Of a stretch of DNA of 64,000 nt, positions 35,936 through 43,718 are shown one piece after another. The DNA is taken from contig OZ244909.1 in NCBI GenBank assembly GCA_965221725.1, positions 806,001-870,000 on the forward strand. The letters run 5' to 3'. Every line of letters starts with the position of its first letter. Position 1 is the first letter of the stretch. The notes under the pieces are model-generated. The model searched no databases, was not told the DNA's origin, and saw only the letters and a list, made by a program, of their open reading frames with translations. Both the position numbers and the translations under genes were made by a program. This stretch comes from HK1 sp965221725 (lineage in GTDB: Bacteria; Pseudomonadota; Gammaproteobacteria; HK1).

Positions 35936-36901
35936 ATGGGCAAGGCAAAGAAGACAAAGACCGCCGGAAGAAGCGCCGCCGGGGCGGCGTCCGGAAAGGC
36001 GAAGCGGGCGCCTGCGGGCACAACCGCCCAGGCAAAGGCCACAGCCCGAGCCACGGCCCGGGCCACGACCCGGGCAACAGACGGAAACGGCGGCACCGCG
36101 TCGGCGCCGCGCCCGAAGAAGATCGAGAACAAGCGCTACGAGAAGGAGCTGTTCAGGCTCCAGGTCGAGCTCGTGAAGATGCTCGAGTGGATCAGGCACG
36201 AAGGGCTCAAGGTGGTCGTCATCTTCGAGGGACGGGACGCGGCCGGCAAGGGCGGGGTCATCAAGCGCATCACCCAGCACCTGAGCCCGCGCATCTGCCG
36301 GGTGATCGCCCTCCCCGCCCCGACCGAGCGCGAACAGACCCAGTGGTACTTCCAGCGCTATGTGCCGCATTTGCCCGCGGCCGGCGAGATGGTCCTGTTC
36401 GATCGGAGCTGGTACAACCGCGCCGGGGTCGAGCGGGTCATGGGATTCTGCACCGATGAGGAATACCGGGAATTCCTGCGCACGTGCCCGGAGTTCGAGC
36501 GCATGCTCGTGCGCTCCGGCATCAAGCTCATCAAGTACTGGTTCTCGGTCTCCGACGAGGAGCAGGAAAAGCGGTTTCAGAGCCGGCTCGAGCAAAGCCA
36601 CAAGCGCTGGAAGCTGAGCCCGATGGACCTCGAATCGCGTCGCCGGTGGGCCGCGTACTCCAGGGCGAAGGACGAGATGTTCGCCCACACCGACATCAAG
36701 CAGGCGCCGTGGTACGTGGTGGAATCGGATGTGAAGAAGCACGCGCGGCTGAACTGCATCAGCCATCTGCTCGGCCTGATCCCTTACGAAGACCTGACGC
36801 CGGAACCAATCGAACTCCCGCAGCGCACCGACGCCGGGGCGTACGCCAGGCCGCCCTATTCCGACCAGACCCTGGTGCCGGAGAAGTACCCCGAAGCGTA
36901 G
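35936..36901 (+). CDS. ppk2: Polyphosphate kinase 2 (PPK2 family)
   Basis: A 321-residue polyphosphate:nucleotide phosphotransferase. Walker A is VVIFEGRDAAGKGG, followed by PAPTEREQTQWYFQRYV and the Walker B/lid region VLFDRSWYNRAGVERVMGF; the C-terminal half has IKYWFSVSDEEQEKRF and WKLSPMDLESR. The single PPK2 domain matches the class that makes GTP or ATP from polyphosphate. The first roughly 55 residues are a Lys/Ala/Arg/Thr-rich extension with an ARATARATTRAT repeat, likely disordered and possibly binding polyphosphate or nucleic acid. GGGAGGGAGAC precedes ATG 35936. Confidence 0.93.
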   Translation: MGKAKKTKTAGRSAAGAASGKAKRAPAGTTAQAKATARATARATTRATDGNGGTASAPRPKKIENKRYEKELFRLQVELVKMLEWIRHEGLKVVVIFEGRDAAGKGGVIKRITQHLSPRICRVIALPAPTEREQTQWYFQRYVPHLPAAGEMVLFDRSWYNRAGVERVMGFCTDEEYREFLRTCPEFERMLVRSGIKLIKYWFSVSDEEQEKRFQSRLEQSHKRWKLSPMDLESRRRWAAYSRAKDEMFAHTDIKQAPWYVVESDVKKHARLNCISHLLGLIPYEDLTPEPIELPQRTDAGAYARPPYSDQTLVPEKYPEA

Positions 36902-36959
36902 GACCCTCCGGAGTTCCAGTGGGCAACGCGCGGCCGGCGGGCGATACGCGGGGCGGGTC

Positions 36960-37694
36960 TCAGGCCGCTTCTTCCGCCCCGGGGGACCCCGTCCCGGCGG
37001 ACTCCACCCCGGTGGGTTTCGCCCCGTTGGGCTCCGCCTCGGGGTCTTCCACCTCCAGCACCGGCGACGAGCAGTCGAGGTGGTCGATCCACGCGACCAG
37101 GGTGAGCAGCGGCCCGCGCCCGGTGCGCATCGCATGACCCTGATCGCTGGCGTGGAAGATCCATTCGCCGGGCTGGCGACGGCGCCACTCCTCGCCGTCG
37201 CGCATCCACTCCGCTTCCCCCGAGATGACGTAATAGATCTCCGGCGCCTGGTGACGGTGCAGCGGATAGAGAATGCCCGGGGCTTGCAGCGTGAACGCGA
37301 CGAGGACATTCGGGTTGGCAAAGGGTGCCTGGTAGCCGGGGCGCGGCGGCGGGCCCGGCATCGACAGCATGGTGGATGTGTAGCCCGTCACCATCTCGTC
37401 CGCCCCTGCGCCCGGTCCGTAGGGCGTGTTCCACCGCAGGTGCGGAGAGGCCGACGCCAGGGCGCTGGCCAGCATCCGCTCGCGCGGCGTGACCGCCGCC
37501 CGCACCGCGGCATCCAGGAAGTTCGAGACGGCCGGAGTGTGCGCGGGCTCGACGGCATCGATCGCGCGCGGGAACGCCGTGCTCAGCAATTCGTCGAGAA
37601 CAACGGTTTCCGGACATTCGGAGGCCGGGTTCCCGGCCGCATGGCGCACCGCAGTGCGGGTGGCCGACAGCAGCAGGTCGATCGGCTCGGGCAT
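36960..37694 (-). CDS. Cupin-type DMSP lyase family protein (DddL/DddQ-like)
   Basis: A 244-residue protein. The N-terminal half is helical (HTPAVSNFLDAAVRAAV). The C-terminal half is a cupin barrel with motif 1 PLHRHQAPEIYYVISGEAEW (HxH, Glu and Tyr) and motif 2 PGEWIFHASDQGHAMRT with the third His. This helix-plus-cupin layout and the HxHxxxExYxV pattern are those of the DMSP lyases DddL and DddQ, which cleave dimethylsulfoniopropionate to dimethyl sulfide and acrylate. The final roughly 35 residues are a Pro/Gly/Glu tail of low complexity. Other cupin lyases cannot be excluded, and no acrylate-handling genes are adjacent. Confidence 0.72.
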   Translation of the reverse strand: MPEPIDLLLSATRTAVRHAAGNPASECPETVVLDELLSTAFPRAIDAVEPAHTPAVSNFLDAAVRAAVTPRERMLASALASASPHLRWNTPYGPGAGADEMVTGYTSTMLSMPGPPPRPGYQAPFANPNVLVAFTLQAPGILYPLHRHQAPEIYYVISGEAEWMRDGEEWRRRQPGEWIFHASDQGHAMRTGRGPLLTLVAWIDHLDCSSPVLEVEDPEAEPNGAKPTGVESAGTGSPGAEEAA

Positions 37695-37886
37695 GGGAAC
37701 ATACGGGCTCGGGCAGGCTCAGCGGACGGAAATCATAGCCCAGTTTCGCGGGTGGCGATCGGGAATTTCCCCAGCCCCGGGCCGGTCCCGGAGCTGTTTA
37801 TCCGTCCGCACCCTCGCGCCCGAATCGGTCCACGACGCCGCGGCCGGCGTCGCCGAGAGCCTCGCCGCTGACATGAAGACAACACC

Positions 37887-38323
37887 ATGACACGCTTTGC
37901 CCCCCGCCTGACAACACTGATCGCCACCGCGCTGCTGGCCTTCTGGGGCGGTGCGGCGGCGGCGCCGAGTCCTGGCCCAACCCGATCGGGGACTATCTCC
38001 CGCTGCGGGTCATCACCACAGACTCTCGGATGGCCCGGCACTACACCGACGGCGACCGGGTGCATGGCGGCGTCCTGAAGGTCGAGTATCTGATCAACTG
38101 CGCAGCAGCGGATGACGCAAAAGAGAGCTGCCCCCGCCCTACGCTGAAGACCGGGACGACCACCATTGCCTGCGGGGAGCAGGAGGGCGGTGTCCTGCAT
38201 TACAAGATCGCCCATCTGAAAGGCAAGGGCCCCCTGAACATCAAACTGGTCATCACCGGAGTCCGGTTTGAAGCCCGGGAGCAGGAGGCGATCGAACGCA
38301 TCAACAACCAGTATCGCCCTTGA
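37887..38323 (+). pseudogene. Secreted protein of unknown function, frameshifted
   Basis: Two reading frames read as one protein. From ATG 37887 comes a signal peptide (TTLIATALLAFWGGAAAA). Directly after the GCG-rich run near 37952-37965 the protein-like sequence continues in another frame as ESWPNPIGDYLPLRVITTDSRM and runs to a stop at 38323 (YTDGDRVHGGVLKVEYLINC ... EAIERINNQYRP). Loss of one base in the GC-rich run would explain it, either a true mutation or a sequencing error. The repaired product would be about 145 residues with two internal cysteine pairs. No known family recognised. Confidence 0.6.
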
Positions 38324-38865
38324 CCGAATGGCGATCCGGTCTGCGCGGATGGAAGCTACAACCCGAGCAGCGGCCCCAACTGGACCAGTGATCCCGCAAC
38401 GGTGCGCTGATTCCTCGGCCCAGGACGCGAGGGTGGAGTGGTGGAACATTTTGTCTGGCATTGGAGTGGTCTCGGTTGACAGGGCCATCACCGGGACAAC
38501 TCCTCCGGCGACCTTCTTGCAAGAACGCAGTGGGGGGACTTTCTCCCCGAAACCTCGATTCATCCAAGCCAATCAATCAGCCCCTGATCGCCGCTGAGAG
38601 CGTGCTCATGCTCAGCGGCGCGCGGCGTTCGCCGCTTGCGCGCGCGCGTTGGTTGCATGTCGGTCGGGTTTGTCCTACCGTGCGCAGCATCGGGCGTACC
38701 TCCGGGCGGGATTGGTCAGACGACGAGTTCCAAATGACGATGCACCCCGCGACAGACACACCGAGGGCGATGGGGTCGGAGACTCCGAGCCTCGCCGGTC
38801 GGCCGGATGATGCGGGCCCGCGCGGCGGCTTGACGCTTCCGTCCGAGTTCATCGCTACAATGGTT

Positions 38866-38956
38866 GCCGGACGCCGGACGCCGGACGCCGGACGCCGGAC
38901 GCCGGACGCCGGACGCCGGACGCCGGACGCCGGACGCCGGACGCCGGACGCCGGAC
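38866..38956. repeat. Heptanucleotide tandem repeat, 13 copies of GCCGGAC
   Basis: Thirteen uninterrupted perfect copies of GCCGGAC (91 bp) followed by GC. Because 7 is not a multiple of 3, all three frames stay open and read a 7-residue DAGRRTP repeat, but no gene context supports coding. Perfect copies imply recent slippage, so the copy number is expected to vary between strains. Confidence 0.9.
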
Positions 38957-39231
38957 GCGCACTGTGCGTCTGCATCACGAGACCACGCTCGTCCACTAGC
39001 CTCCCCGCCTGACCCCGACGCTTCCACCACCGACGCTTCCACCACCGACGGGCGCGGTACCGTCTGCGGGGATCCGGCTTCTTCCATCGACGGCTTCGTT
39101 CTGCTCGCTACGGGCGCCCGCAGGGGCCTGACGGCCTCGGCGAGCGCCCATGGCCAGACGTCCCTGCGCCGGAATCACCCCTACCACCACACCATCCCCG
39201 AGTCCCGGTTTTCGGTCATCGGACCAGGCGT

Positions 39232-39258
39232 GCAGGTGTCTTCGAAGAAGACACCTGC
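39232..39258. promoter_or_regulatory. Perfect 12-bp hairpin before the CX9C membrane operon
   Basis: GCAGGTGTCTTC at 39232-39243 and its exact mirror at 39247-39258 are separated by only GAA. The stem-loop ends 27 bases before the GTG start of the next gene. There is no T-run after it, so it is more likely an operator for a dimeric repressor or a leader hairpin than a terminator. Confidence 0.55.
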
Positions 39259-39285
39259 GCCCGGAGCCTGTCGCAGGGCGGTCGC

Positions 39286-39855
39286 GTGAAGGCCACCTCA
39301 TTCGTGGTGGCGATGCTCATCGCCGCTCTCGTCGTTCTGGCATTCCTCCTGATGCATATCCTGTTCTCTCGCGAGATCAGTGGTCTGGCTGTCGAGCTGC
39401 TCGCCGCCGGGGTCGCTGTGGTTCTGGTCGTCGTCTCCGTCGGCGTGACGATCCATTTCCAGAATAGCGCCGAGACCGAGCGGCAGTACCGGGTGTGTTT
39501 GTTCGAGAACAAGATGAGGGAGTACACGAAATTCCTGGAGCTTACGGCCAGGGCGGATGACGACGACCGGGTGGATGACAATGAGGTTGAAGCTATCCGG
39601 AACCAGGCGCTAGTGATGGCGATGCTGGCTGGGAAGTGTCTGCTGATCCATCTTGCGGACTTCGTCGAAAATCTGGAGCGAACCAGGGAACTGCACGGTG
39701 GGAGTCTGGAGGAGTGCACGTTCCAGAGAGTGATCCTGTCCATGCGGGAAGACCTCGGTGTGGTGGAGCGCGTCCACCCCGAGTCGGAAGATGCAGTCGA
39801 ACGCATGGTGCTTCGGAAAAGACGGGACAAGAAATCCCCGCTGAAGCAGGCATGA
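39286..39855 (+). CDS. Two-span membrane protein of unknown function
   Basis: A 189-residue protein starting at GTG. Two membrane helices lie at about residues 5-28 and 35-57 (FVVAMLIAALVVLAFLLMHI and VELLAAGVAVVLVVVSVGVTI). A cytoplasmic helical domain follows (ERQYRVCLFENKMREYTKFLEL ... VEAIRNQALVMAMLAGKCLLIHLADFVENLERTREL). The pattern 'membrane helices, then LFExKxxxYxxFL, then a helical bundle' occurs in membrane proteins of accessory regions, some near defence or toxin genes (general impression, not a family assignment). The base composition is less GC-rich than the core genes. The stop is 4 bp from the next start, so both genes form one operon. Function not recognised. Confidence 0.7.
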   Translation: MKATSFVVAMLIAALVVLAFLLMHILFSREISGLAVELLAAGVAVVLVVVSVGVTIHFQNSAETERQYRVCLFENKMREYTKFLELTARADDDDRVDDNEVEAIRNQALVMAMLAGKCLLIHLADFVENLERTRELHGGSLEECTFQRVILSMREDLGVVERVHPESEDAVERMVLRKRRDKKSPLKQA

Positions 39856-39859
39856 ATCA

Positions 39860-41785
39860 GTGAACGAAATCGTACACGCTGGGCAGACCTTCAACCCGTT
39901 TCACCGCAACCGAGCAATCATCTTCTCGATTCTTGCGCTGGCATTGGTTGCGCTCTCCTTCTGGGGGGCAGTGGACACTCTGGCGCTCTCCAAGGTTGAT
40001 GAATTGATCGATCGATCCTTCGTGTTGCTTCTCTCTGTGCTGGCAATTGACGCAGTCATTTCCACTTTGCAATCTCTGGAGATAGGCGCAGGGCTTGGCA
40101 TAGAGATAGGTCAGAGCCTCGAACCGGTCGATGACGGTATCGGGCGACTGACAAATGGCTTGCTATTGGCCACCGGTTCGCTGTTTTTTCAGGATATCCT
40201 GCTCAGAATCGTTTCGGGCTCGATCGCCAAGTGGGGATTCCTCGTCATCGCCGCGATGATGGTCACCAGCCTGTTGCTCGCGCAGTCGGATCGCGTCCGC
40301 ATCGCCTGTGTCACGAACTTCGGGCTTTCCCATGTGGCGCTTGCGCAGCTCCAGAACTTTCTCATCAAGACGTTCATCGTGGCGACAGTGGTCCGCTTCA
40401 TCGTGCCGACCTTCATGGTCGCGAGCTTGCTCGTCAGTCAGGCGATGGTGGCGCCCGACATCATGGAAAATGCGCAGGAACTCGAACGACAGGAGAAGAC
40501 GCTGTCGGAGACGGAATCGCGGATTTCGCAAGCGCGAGACGAGGCGGTCGAGGGGCAGACGAATCAAGTGGAAGACTTGGAGGTCCTCGGCGAACGGAAG
40601 ATTCAGTTGGAGGAGACGCGCGCGTCGCTGGAGCTGGAAAGTCAAAGGTTGGACGATCGAATCCGCGAAATGCAAGATACGGGCTGGAAGGATCGGGTAT
40701 GGGGGCTCGGCGACGATACTGCGGAAGCGCTGACGGAAACGAACGCTCGGGTGCGGCAAACCGAGTCCGACATTGAACACAAGCAATCGCAGGTGGCGTG
40801 CATCGATCGACCCGTAGTCGGAGAATCATGCGGTCCTCTGCTGGCAGAAGCCCGAAGGCAGGCACTTGGCGAGTTCAGGATACGACTGGAGTCCGAGCAG
40901 CAGGGTCTGCAGGAGAGACTGCGGTCGCTTCAGGAAGCACGGGAGAGGCATGTCGCCGAACTCAGCGGTGGAGCCCAAGGCGAGGCAGACTCGGGTTGGC
41001 GTGACAGGATCTCGAATTGGCGTGACAAGGCCACGGACGCATTACCGGGTATCGGAGGTGATGACTCCGCCGAGGGGGCGGCGGAGCCGACGATCGAGGA
41101 TATCGACCATGAACTCGCCGAGGTCTCCACGCTGGTGGAGCAAGGGCAATCGGAGCTTGCCTGCGTCGACCGGCGCATCACTGGGGAGCACTGCGATTCG
41201 CCCGCCATCGATGCTCATGTCCAGTCAGCGCTCGGTGCTCTGAAAGCAAATCTTGAATCGGATCTCGGGCGTCTGCGGGCTGATCTGGCCTCATACCAGG
41301 GGGAGGGGATGCGGTTGGCGGAGCTGAAGGAACTCGAAGCGGAGCGTGGGCGGATCGAGGGCGATATCGAGGAAAACAAGAATCTCATCGATCGGAACGA
41401 ATCGGAGTTGAAATGCGCTGAACAGCTCGCAGCCGGGGAGGATTGCGACAGCTTCTTCGATAATGTTCGCCAGATGGGGGCGAGCGCCGTCGGGATGTTT
41501 TCCGGAATGGGCCGCTGGGTGCTGGACGGGCTCGCTGCGGTGAAGGATATGGCGAAGGATATGGCGAGGAAAATGGCCCGGTTATTGATTCTGGTAGTCA
41601 TCGAGAACATCCTTCTTCCAATCCTCTTCCTCGCGATTGCGCTCAAGGCCAGCGTACCGATGACACGTGGCCTGACTAGGATCAGCGCATCGATGAATGA
41701 AGACGCGAGGGCGGCGCTGTCGAACATGGACAGGGCGCTCCCGCATCGCAAGGGGGGCGACTCCGACAAGTTGACCACGACGTGA
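39860..41785 (+). CDS. Membrane-anchored coiled-coil protein with three CX9C modules, unknown function
   Basis: A 641-residue protein starting at GTG. N-terminal membrane helices lie at about 19-42, 53-72, 98-118, 125-142 and 168-195; a long charged helical region runs from 203 to 560; one C-terminal membrane helix sits at 574-597. The helical region has three copies of a cysteine pair with identical spacing: C314-C324 (VACIDRPVVGESC), C435-C445 (LACVDRRITGEHC) and C519-C529 (LKCAEQLAAGEDC), each preceded by a coiled-coil stretch. A GW(K/R)DR block at 275-279 and 379-383 also repeats. The repeats suggest an extended rod stapled by disulfides, facing the periplasm if the topology is as drawn. 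Not recognised as any known family. Confidence 0.72.
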   Translation: MNEIVHAGQTFNPFHRNRAIIFSILALALVALSFWGAVDTLALSKVDELIDRSFVLLLSVLAIDAVISTLQSLEIGAGLGIEIGQSLEPVDDGIGRLTNGLLLATGSLFFQDILLRIVSGSIAKWGFLVIAAMMVTSLLLAQSDRVRIACVTNFGLSHVALAQLQNFLIKTFIVATVVRFIVPTFMVASLLVSQAMVAPDIMENAQELERQEKTLSETESRISQARDEAVEGQTNQVEDLEVLGERKIQLEETRASLELESQRLDDRIREMQDTGWKDRVWGLGDDTAEALTETNARVRQTESDIEHKQSQVACIDRPVVGESCGPLLAEARRQALGEFRIRLESEQQGLQERLRSLQEARERHVAELSGGAQGEADSGWRDRISNWRDKATDALPGIGGDDSAEGAAEPTIEDIDHELAEVSTLVEQGQSELACVDRRITGEHCDSPAIDAHVQSALGALKANLESDLGRLRADLASYQGEGMRLAELKELEAERGRIEGDIEENKNLIDRNESELKCAEQLAAGEDCDSFFDNVRQMGASAVGMFSGMGRWVLDGLAAVKDMAKDMARKMARLLILVVIENILLPILFLAIALKASVPMTRGLTRISASMNEDARAALSNMDRALPHRKGGDSDKLTTT

Positions 41786-41831
41786 CGAGTTCGGGGGTTG
41801 CCGCGAAAGCCGTCCATGGCCGAGACGGCTG

Positions 41832-41850
41832 CCCCCCCCCCCCCCCCCCC
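41832..41850. repeat. 19-base poly-C tract
   Basis: An uninterrupted run of 19 C (41832-41850), 46 bp after the stop of the CX9C protein gene and inside a 250-bp region with no gene. Runs of this length slip readily during replication. It may equally mark a sequencing or assembly problem. Confidence 0.9.
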
Positions 41851-42035
41851 GCCGCCACGCAAGAGGCAACCGACGGCCATGAGAAGTCAACGAGTTATCG
41901 GTGTTTCCATGCGGTGACGCGCTCGCGTCGCATGACGCCTTCGGTCAGTCCGGCGACGGACCTGCTGCACCGCAAGGGTGAGATGAATCGCGGGACTCTG
42001 GTCGGTCGCTCACTCACTCTCCTGCGATATCCGAG

Positions 42036-42698
42036 TCAGCGCGCATCCGTCAGACCTGACCAATCGGTATATTTTCCGGTGTCGTCATATTGCATGTAAC
42101 CGCGCTTGCTCCGCTTGCCCAAGGCCATGAACTCCAGCTCGCCTGCGAGTTCAAGATCATCCATCAACCTGTACCCCACACTGGAAGAGTGATCTCGCAG
42201 ACGAAGATTCCCCTGTTCGTCGGCATCGACAATCTCAAGATCATGTTCCGCGAGAAACCGTTCGTTGCATTCCTCGGCTTCCCACGCAAGGCGCCGTTTT
42301 CTTCTGTGACTCATCCCCACAATCGCTCCCGCTATAAACAGAACACCCTGAACGATGGTGATCCACAGCAGGGGGAAACTGAAAAAACTCTCGACATTCA
42401 TGTTGTCAGGCGCGAGCATCGCCAAGGCAGCGACCGCGCCAGCGTGAATTCCGGTGCAACAGAGTACCAAAACAATCAGGGCACCCGATTTCTTCAGGAT
42501 GGAACCAGCGGGAGTTCTATAGTTCCTGAACATCCACATACCCGCAAAATAGACGCCCGCGAGACAGACAAGAATCAGAAGTATGGGCCAGTTCTGCTTG
42601 GCCTTCTTGTAAGCATCTCGACCCAGCGACAGACCGAACCCGGCCAACGCACTGCCACCTATGATGGCAGGAGCGTAGCGAGCAATCGATGCGATCAT
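42036..42698 (-). CDS. Membrane protein of unknown function
   Basis: A 220-residue protein with about four membrane segments in the N-terminal two thirds (IIGGSALAGFGLSLG, WPILLILVCLAGVYFAGMWMF, SGALIVLVLCCTGIHAGAVAAL, FPLLWITIVQGVLFIAGAIVG). A basic turn HRRKRR comes next, and then a soluble acidic tail with short strands (LEIVDADEQGNLRLRD and ELEFMALGKRSKRGYMQYDDTGKYTDWS). Codon use is less GC-rich than in the core genes. It converges on the CX9C gene and is followed on the other side by an IS3 remnant. No family recognised. ATG 42698 is the first start that precedes the hydrophobic region. Confidence 0.65.
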   Translation of the reverse strand: MIASIARYAPAIIGGSALAGFGLSLGRDAYKKAKQNWPILLILVCLAGVYFAGMWMFRNYRTPAGSILKKSGALIVLVLCCTGIHAGAVAALAMLAPDNMNVESFFSFPLLWITIVQGVLFIAGAIVGMSHRRKRRLAWEAEECNERFLAEHDLEIVDADEQGNLRLRDHSSSVGYRLMDDLELAGELEFMALGKRSKRGYMQYDDTGKYTDWSGLTDAR

Positions 42699-42768
42699 GT
42701 CATGTCTCACAGTTCGGAGTCCCGGTATCCTGCCGGATTTATCGCGGTCGTTGAAGTCCCTGTCTGAT

Positions 42769-43074
42769 TGAACGCGATTGGAGTTACTCCGTTTTGGTGG
42801 ACACTTGAGCATTGCGCAGAGGAGGTGTCCGGATGTCGAGGAAACCACCGCCGTATGCGCCGGAGTACCGGCGCCAGATGGTGGAGCTGGTACGCACGGG
42901 CCGCCCGCCCGGCGGGGAGCTGGCTCGCGAGTTCGAGTGCTCCGCGTCGGCGATCCGCAACTGGGTGCGTCAGACCGATCGCGACGAGGGGCGTCGTGAA
43001 GACGGGCTGACAAGCTCGGAGCTCAAGGAGCTGCGGCAGCTTCGTCGCGAGAACCGTCAGCTTCGCGAGGAGCG
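42769..43074 (+). mobile_element. IS3-family insertion sequence fragment (left end and OrfA start)
   Basis: ATG 42833, after a strong GAGGAGGTG ribosome-binding site, opens an OrfA-type transposase reading frame. It reads YAPEYRRQMVELVRTGRPPGGELAREFECSASAIRNWVRQ (the helix-turn-helix of IS3 OrfA) and RQLRRENRQLREE (leucine-zipper-like). The element stops at about 43074, where sequence of an ABC exporter gene begins in frame. This makes a chimeric open frame of 191 codons (42833-43408). OrfB and the right end are missing. The sequence before the ATG (TTTTGGTGGACACTTGAGC) is probably the inner part of the left terminal region. Confidence 0.8.
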
Positions 43075-43627
43075 CGAGGTGGTCGTGGTACCGCCGGGCG
43101 GGGACACGCCCACGGTGTGGCGCGTGTCGCTGCGGCTGGAGCCGGGGACGGCGGTCGGTATCGCGGGGCCGTCGGGCTCGGGCAAGGTGACGCTCGACGG
43201 CGCGGCGCTCGACCAGTACGGGGAGGCGGCACGGGCGAAGCGCATCGGCTGGCTGGCGCAGGAGGTGGTGTTGTTCGACGCCACGGTGGCGGAGAACATC
43301 GCGCGCCTTGCCCCCGACCCCGACCCGGAGGCGGTGGTGCGCGCAGCGCGGCGCTCATCGTCGGCCATCGCCAGAGCGCGTTCGCCCGGTGCGACGTGGT
43401 GTTCCTGATGGACGGGGGGCGGATGGCCGCACCCCCCGGGAGGCCCTTCCCGGGCGTGGCGAAGGGCCTTCCCGGCTGACGGATCGGCGCGAATGAGCGA
43501 TCGGACCTTCTCGGTGCGCCGGGGATGCCGGTCGAGGCGTATCTGCGCACCGGCGAGCGCTCCCCTTTCAGCTACCTCGTCAAACCCCCTCTGCGACTAC
43601 TTCGAACGCTCGCGGCGCGAGGAGTGA
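43075..43627 (+). pseudogene. Wrecked type I secretion ABC ATPase and HlyD remnant (left copy)
   Basis: Nearly identical to 51616-52455 but with two deletions. The first removes exactly 51 bp between two CTCGGGCAAG repeats, leaving GPSGSGK joined directly to VTLDG and destroying the Walker A Ser/Thr. The second removes about 235 bp, including the signature LSGGQ and Walker B. Then follow the ABC stop and an ATG at 43493 for the HlyD remnant, which is additionally frameshifted in its middle and ends at 43627 (FERSRREE). The remnant is in frame with the IS3 OrfA start upstream. It cannot make a working exporter. Confidence 0.85.
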
Positions 43628-43704
43628 CGGCCATCGGCGCCCGAAGACGATTCAGGGCGCGCGCGGGCCCCGCCCGATCGATCTCGGAACAGGAAGTTGG
43701 CCCG

Positions 43705-43710
43705 TATAAT
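43705..43710 (+). promoter_or_regulatory. Candidate -10 box upstream of the left RTX protease
   Basis: A perfect TATAAT sits about 360 bp upstream of the protease start and is conserved in the other copy at 52529-52534. Seventeen bases further up is only TCTCGG, so the -35 is weak. It may drive the protease through the transposase relic. Confidence 0.35.
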
Positions 43711-43718
43711 GTGCGCAG

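Larger units (their letters stand above)
38324..39285. other. Long intergenic region with repeats and hairpins
   Basis: No gene is supported in these 962 bp. Contents: a perfect 10-bp stem (CGCCGCTGAG at 38589-38598 and its mirror at 38611-38620, 12-nt loop); a GCGGCG-TT-CGCCGC palindrome just after it; a GGGG...CCCC hairpin near 38533-38549; the 13-copy heptanucleotide repeat at 38866-38956; a 15-bp direct repeat (GACGCTTCCACCACC) at about 39016-39045; and the strong hairpin at 39232-39258 before the next gene. The density of foldable sequence is unusual for this window. Confidence 0.55.

Noticed and set aside
38866..38956. Heptamer array considered as CRISPR or as a coding DAGRRTP repeat
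   Set aside because: There are no spacers between units, and no start signal or flanking protein-like sequence.
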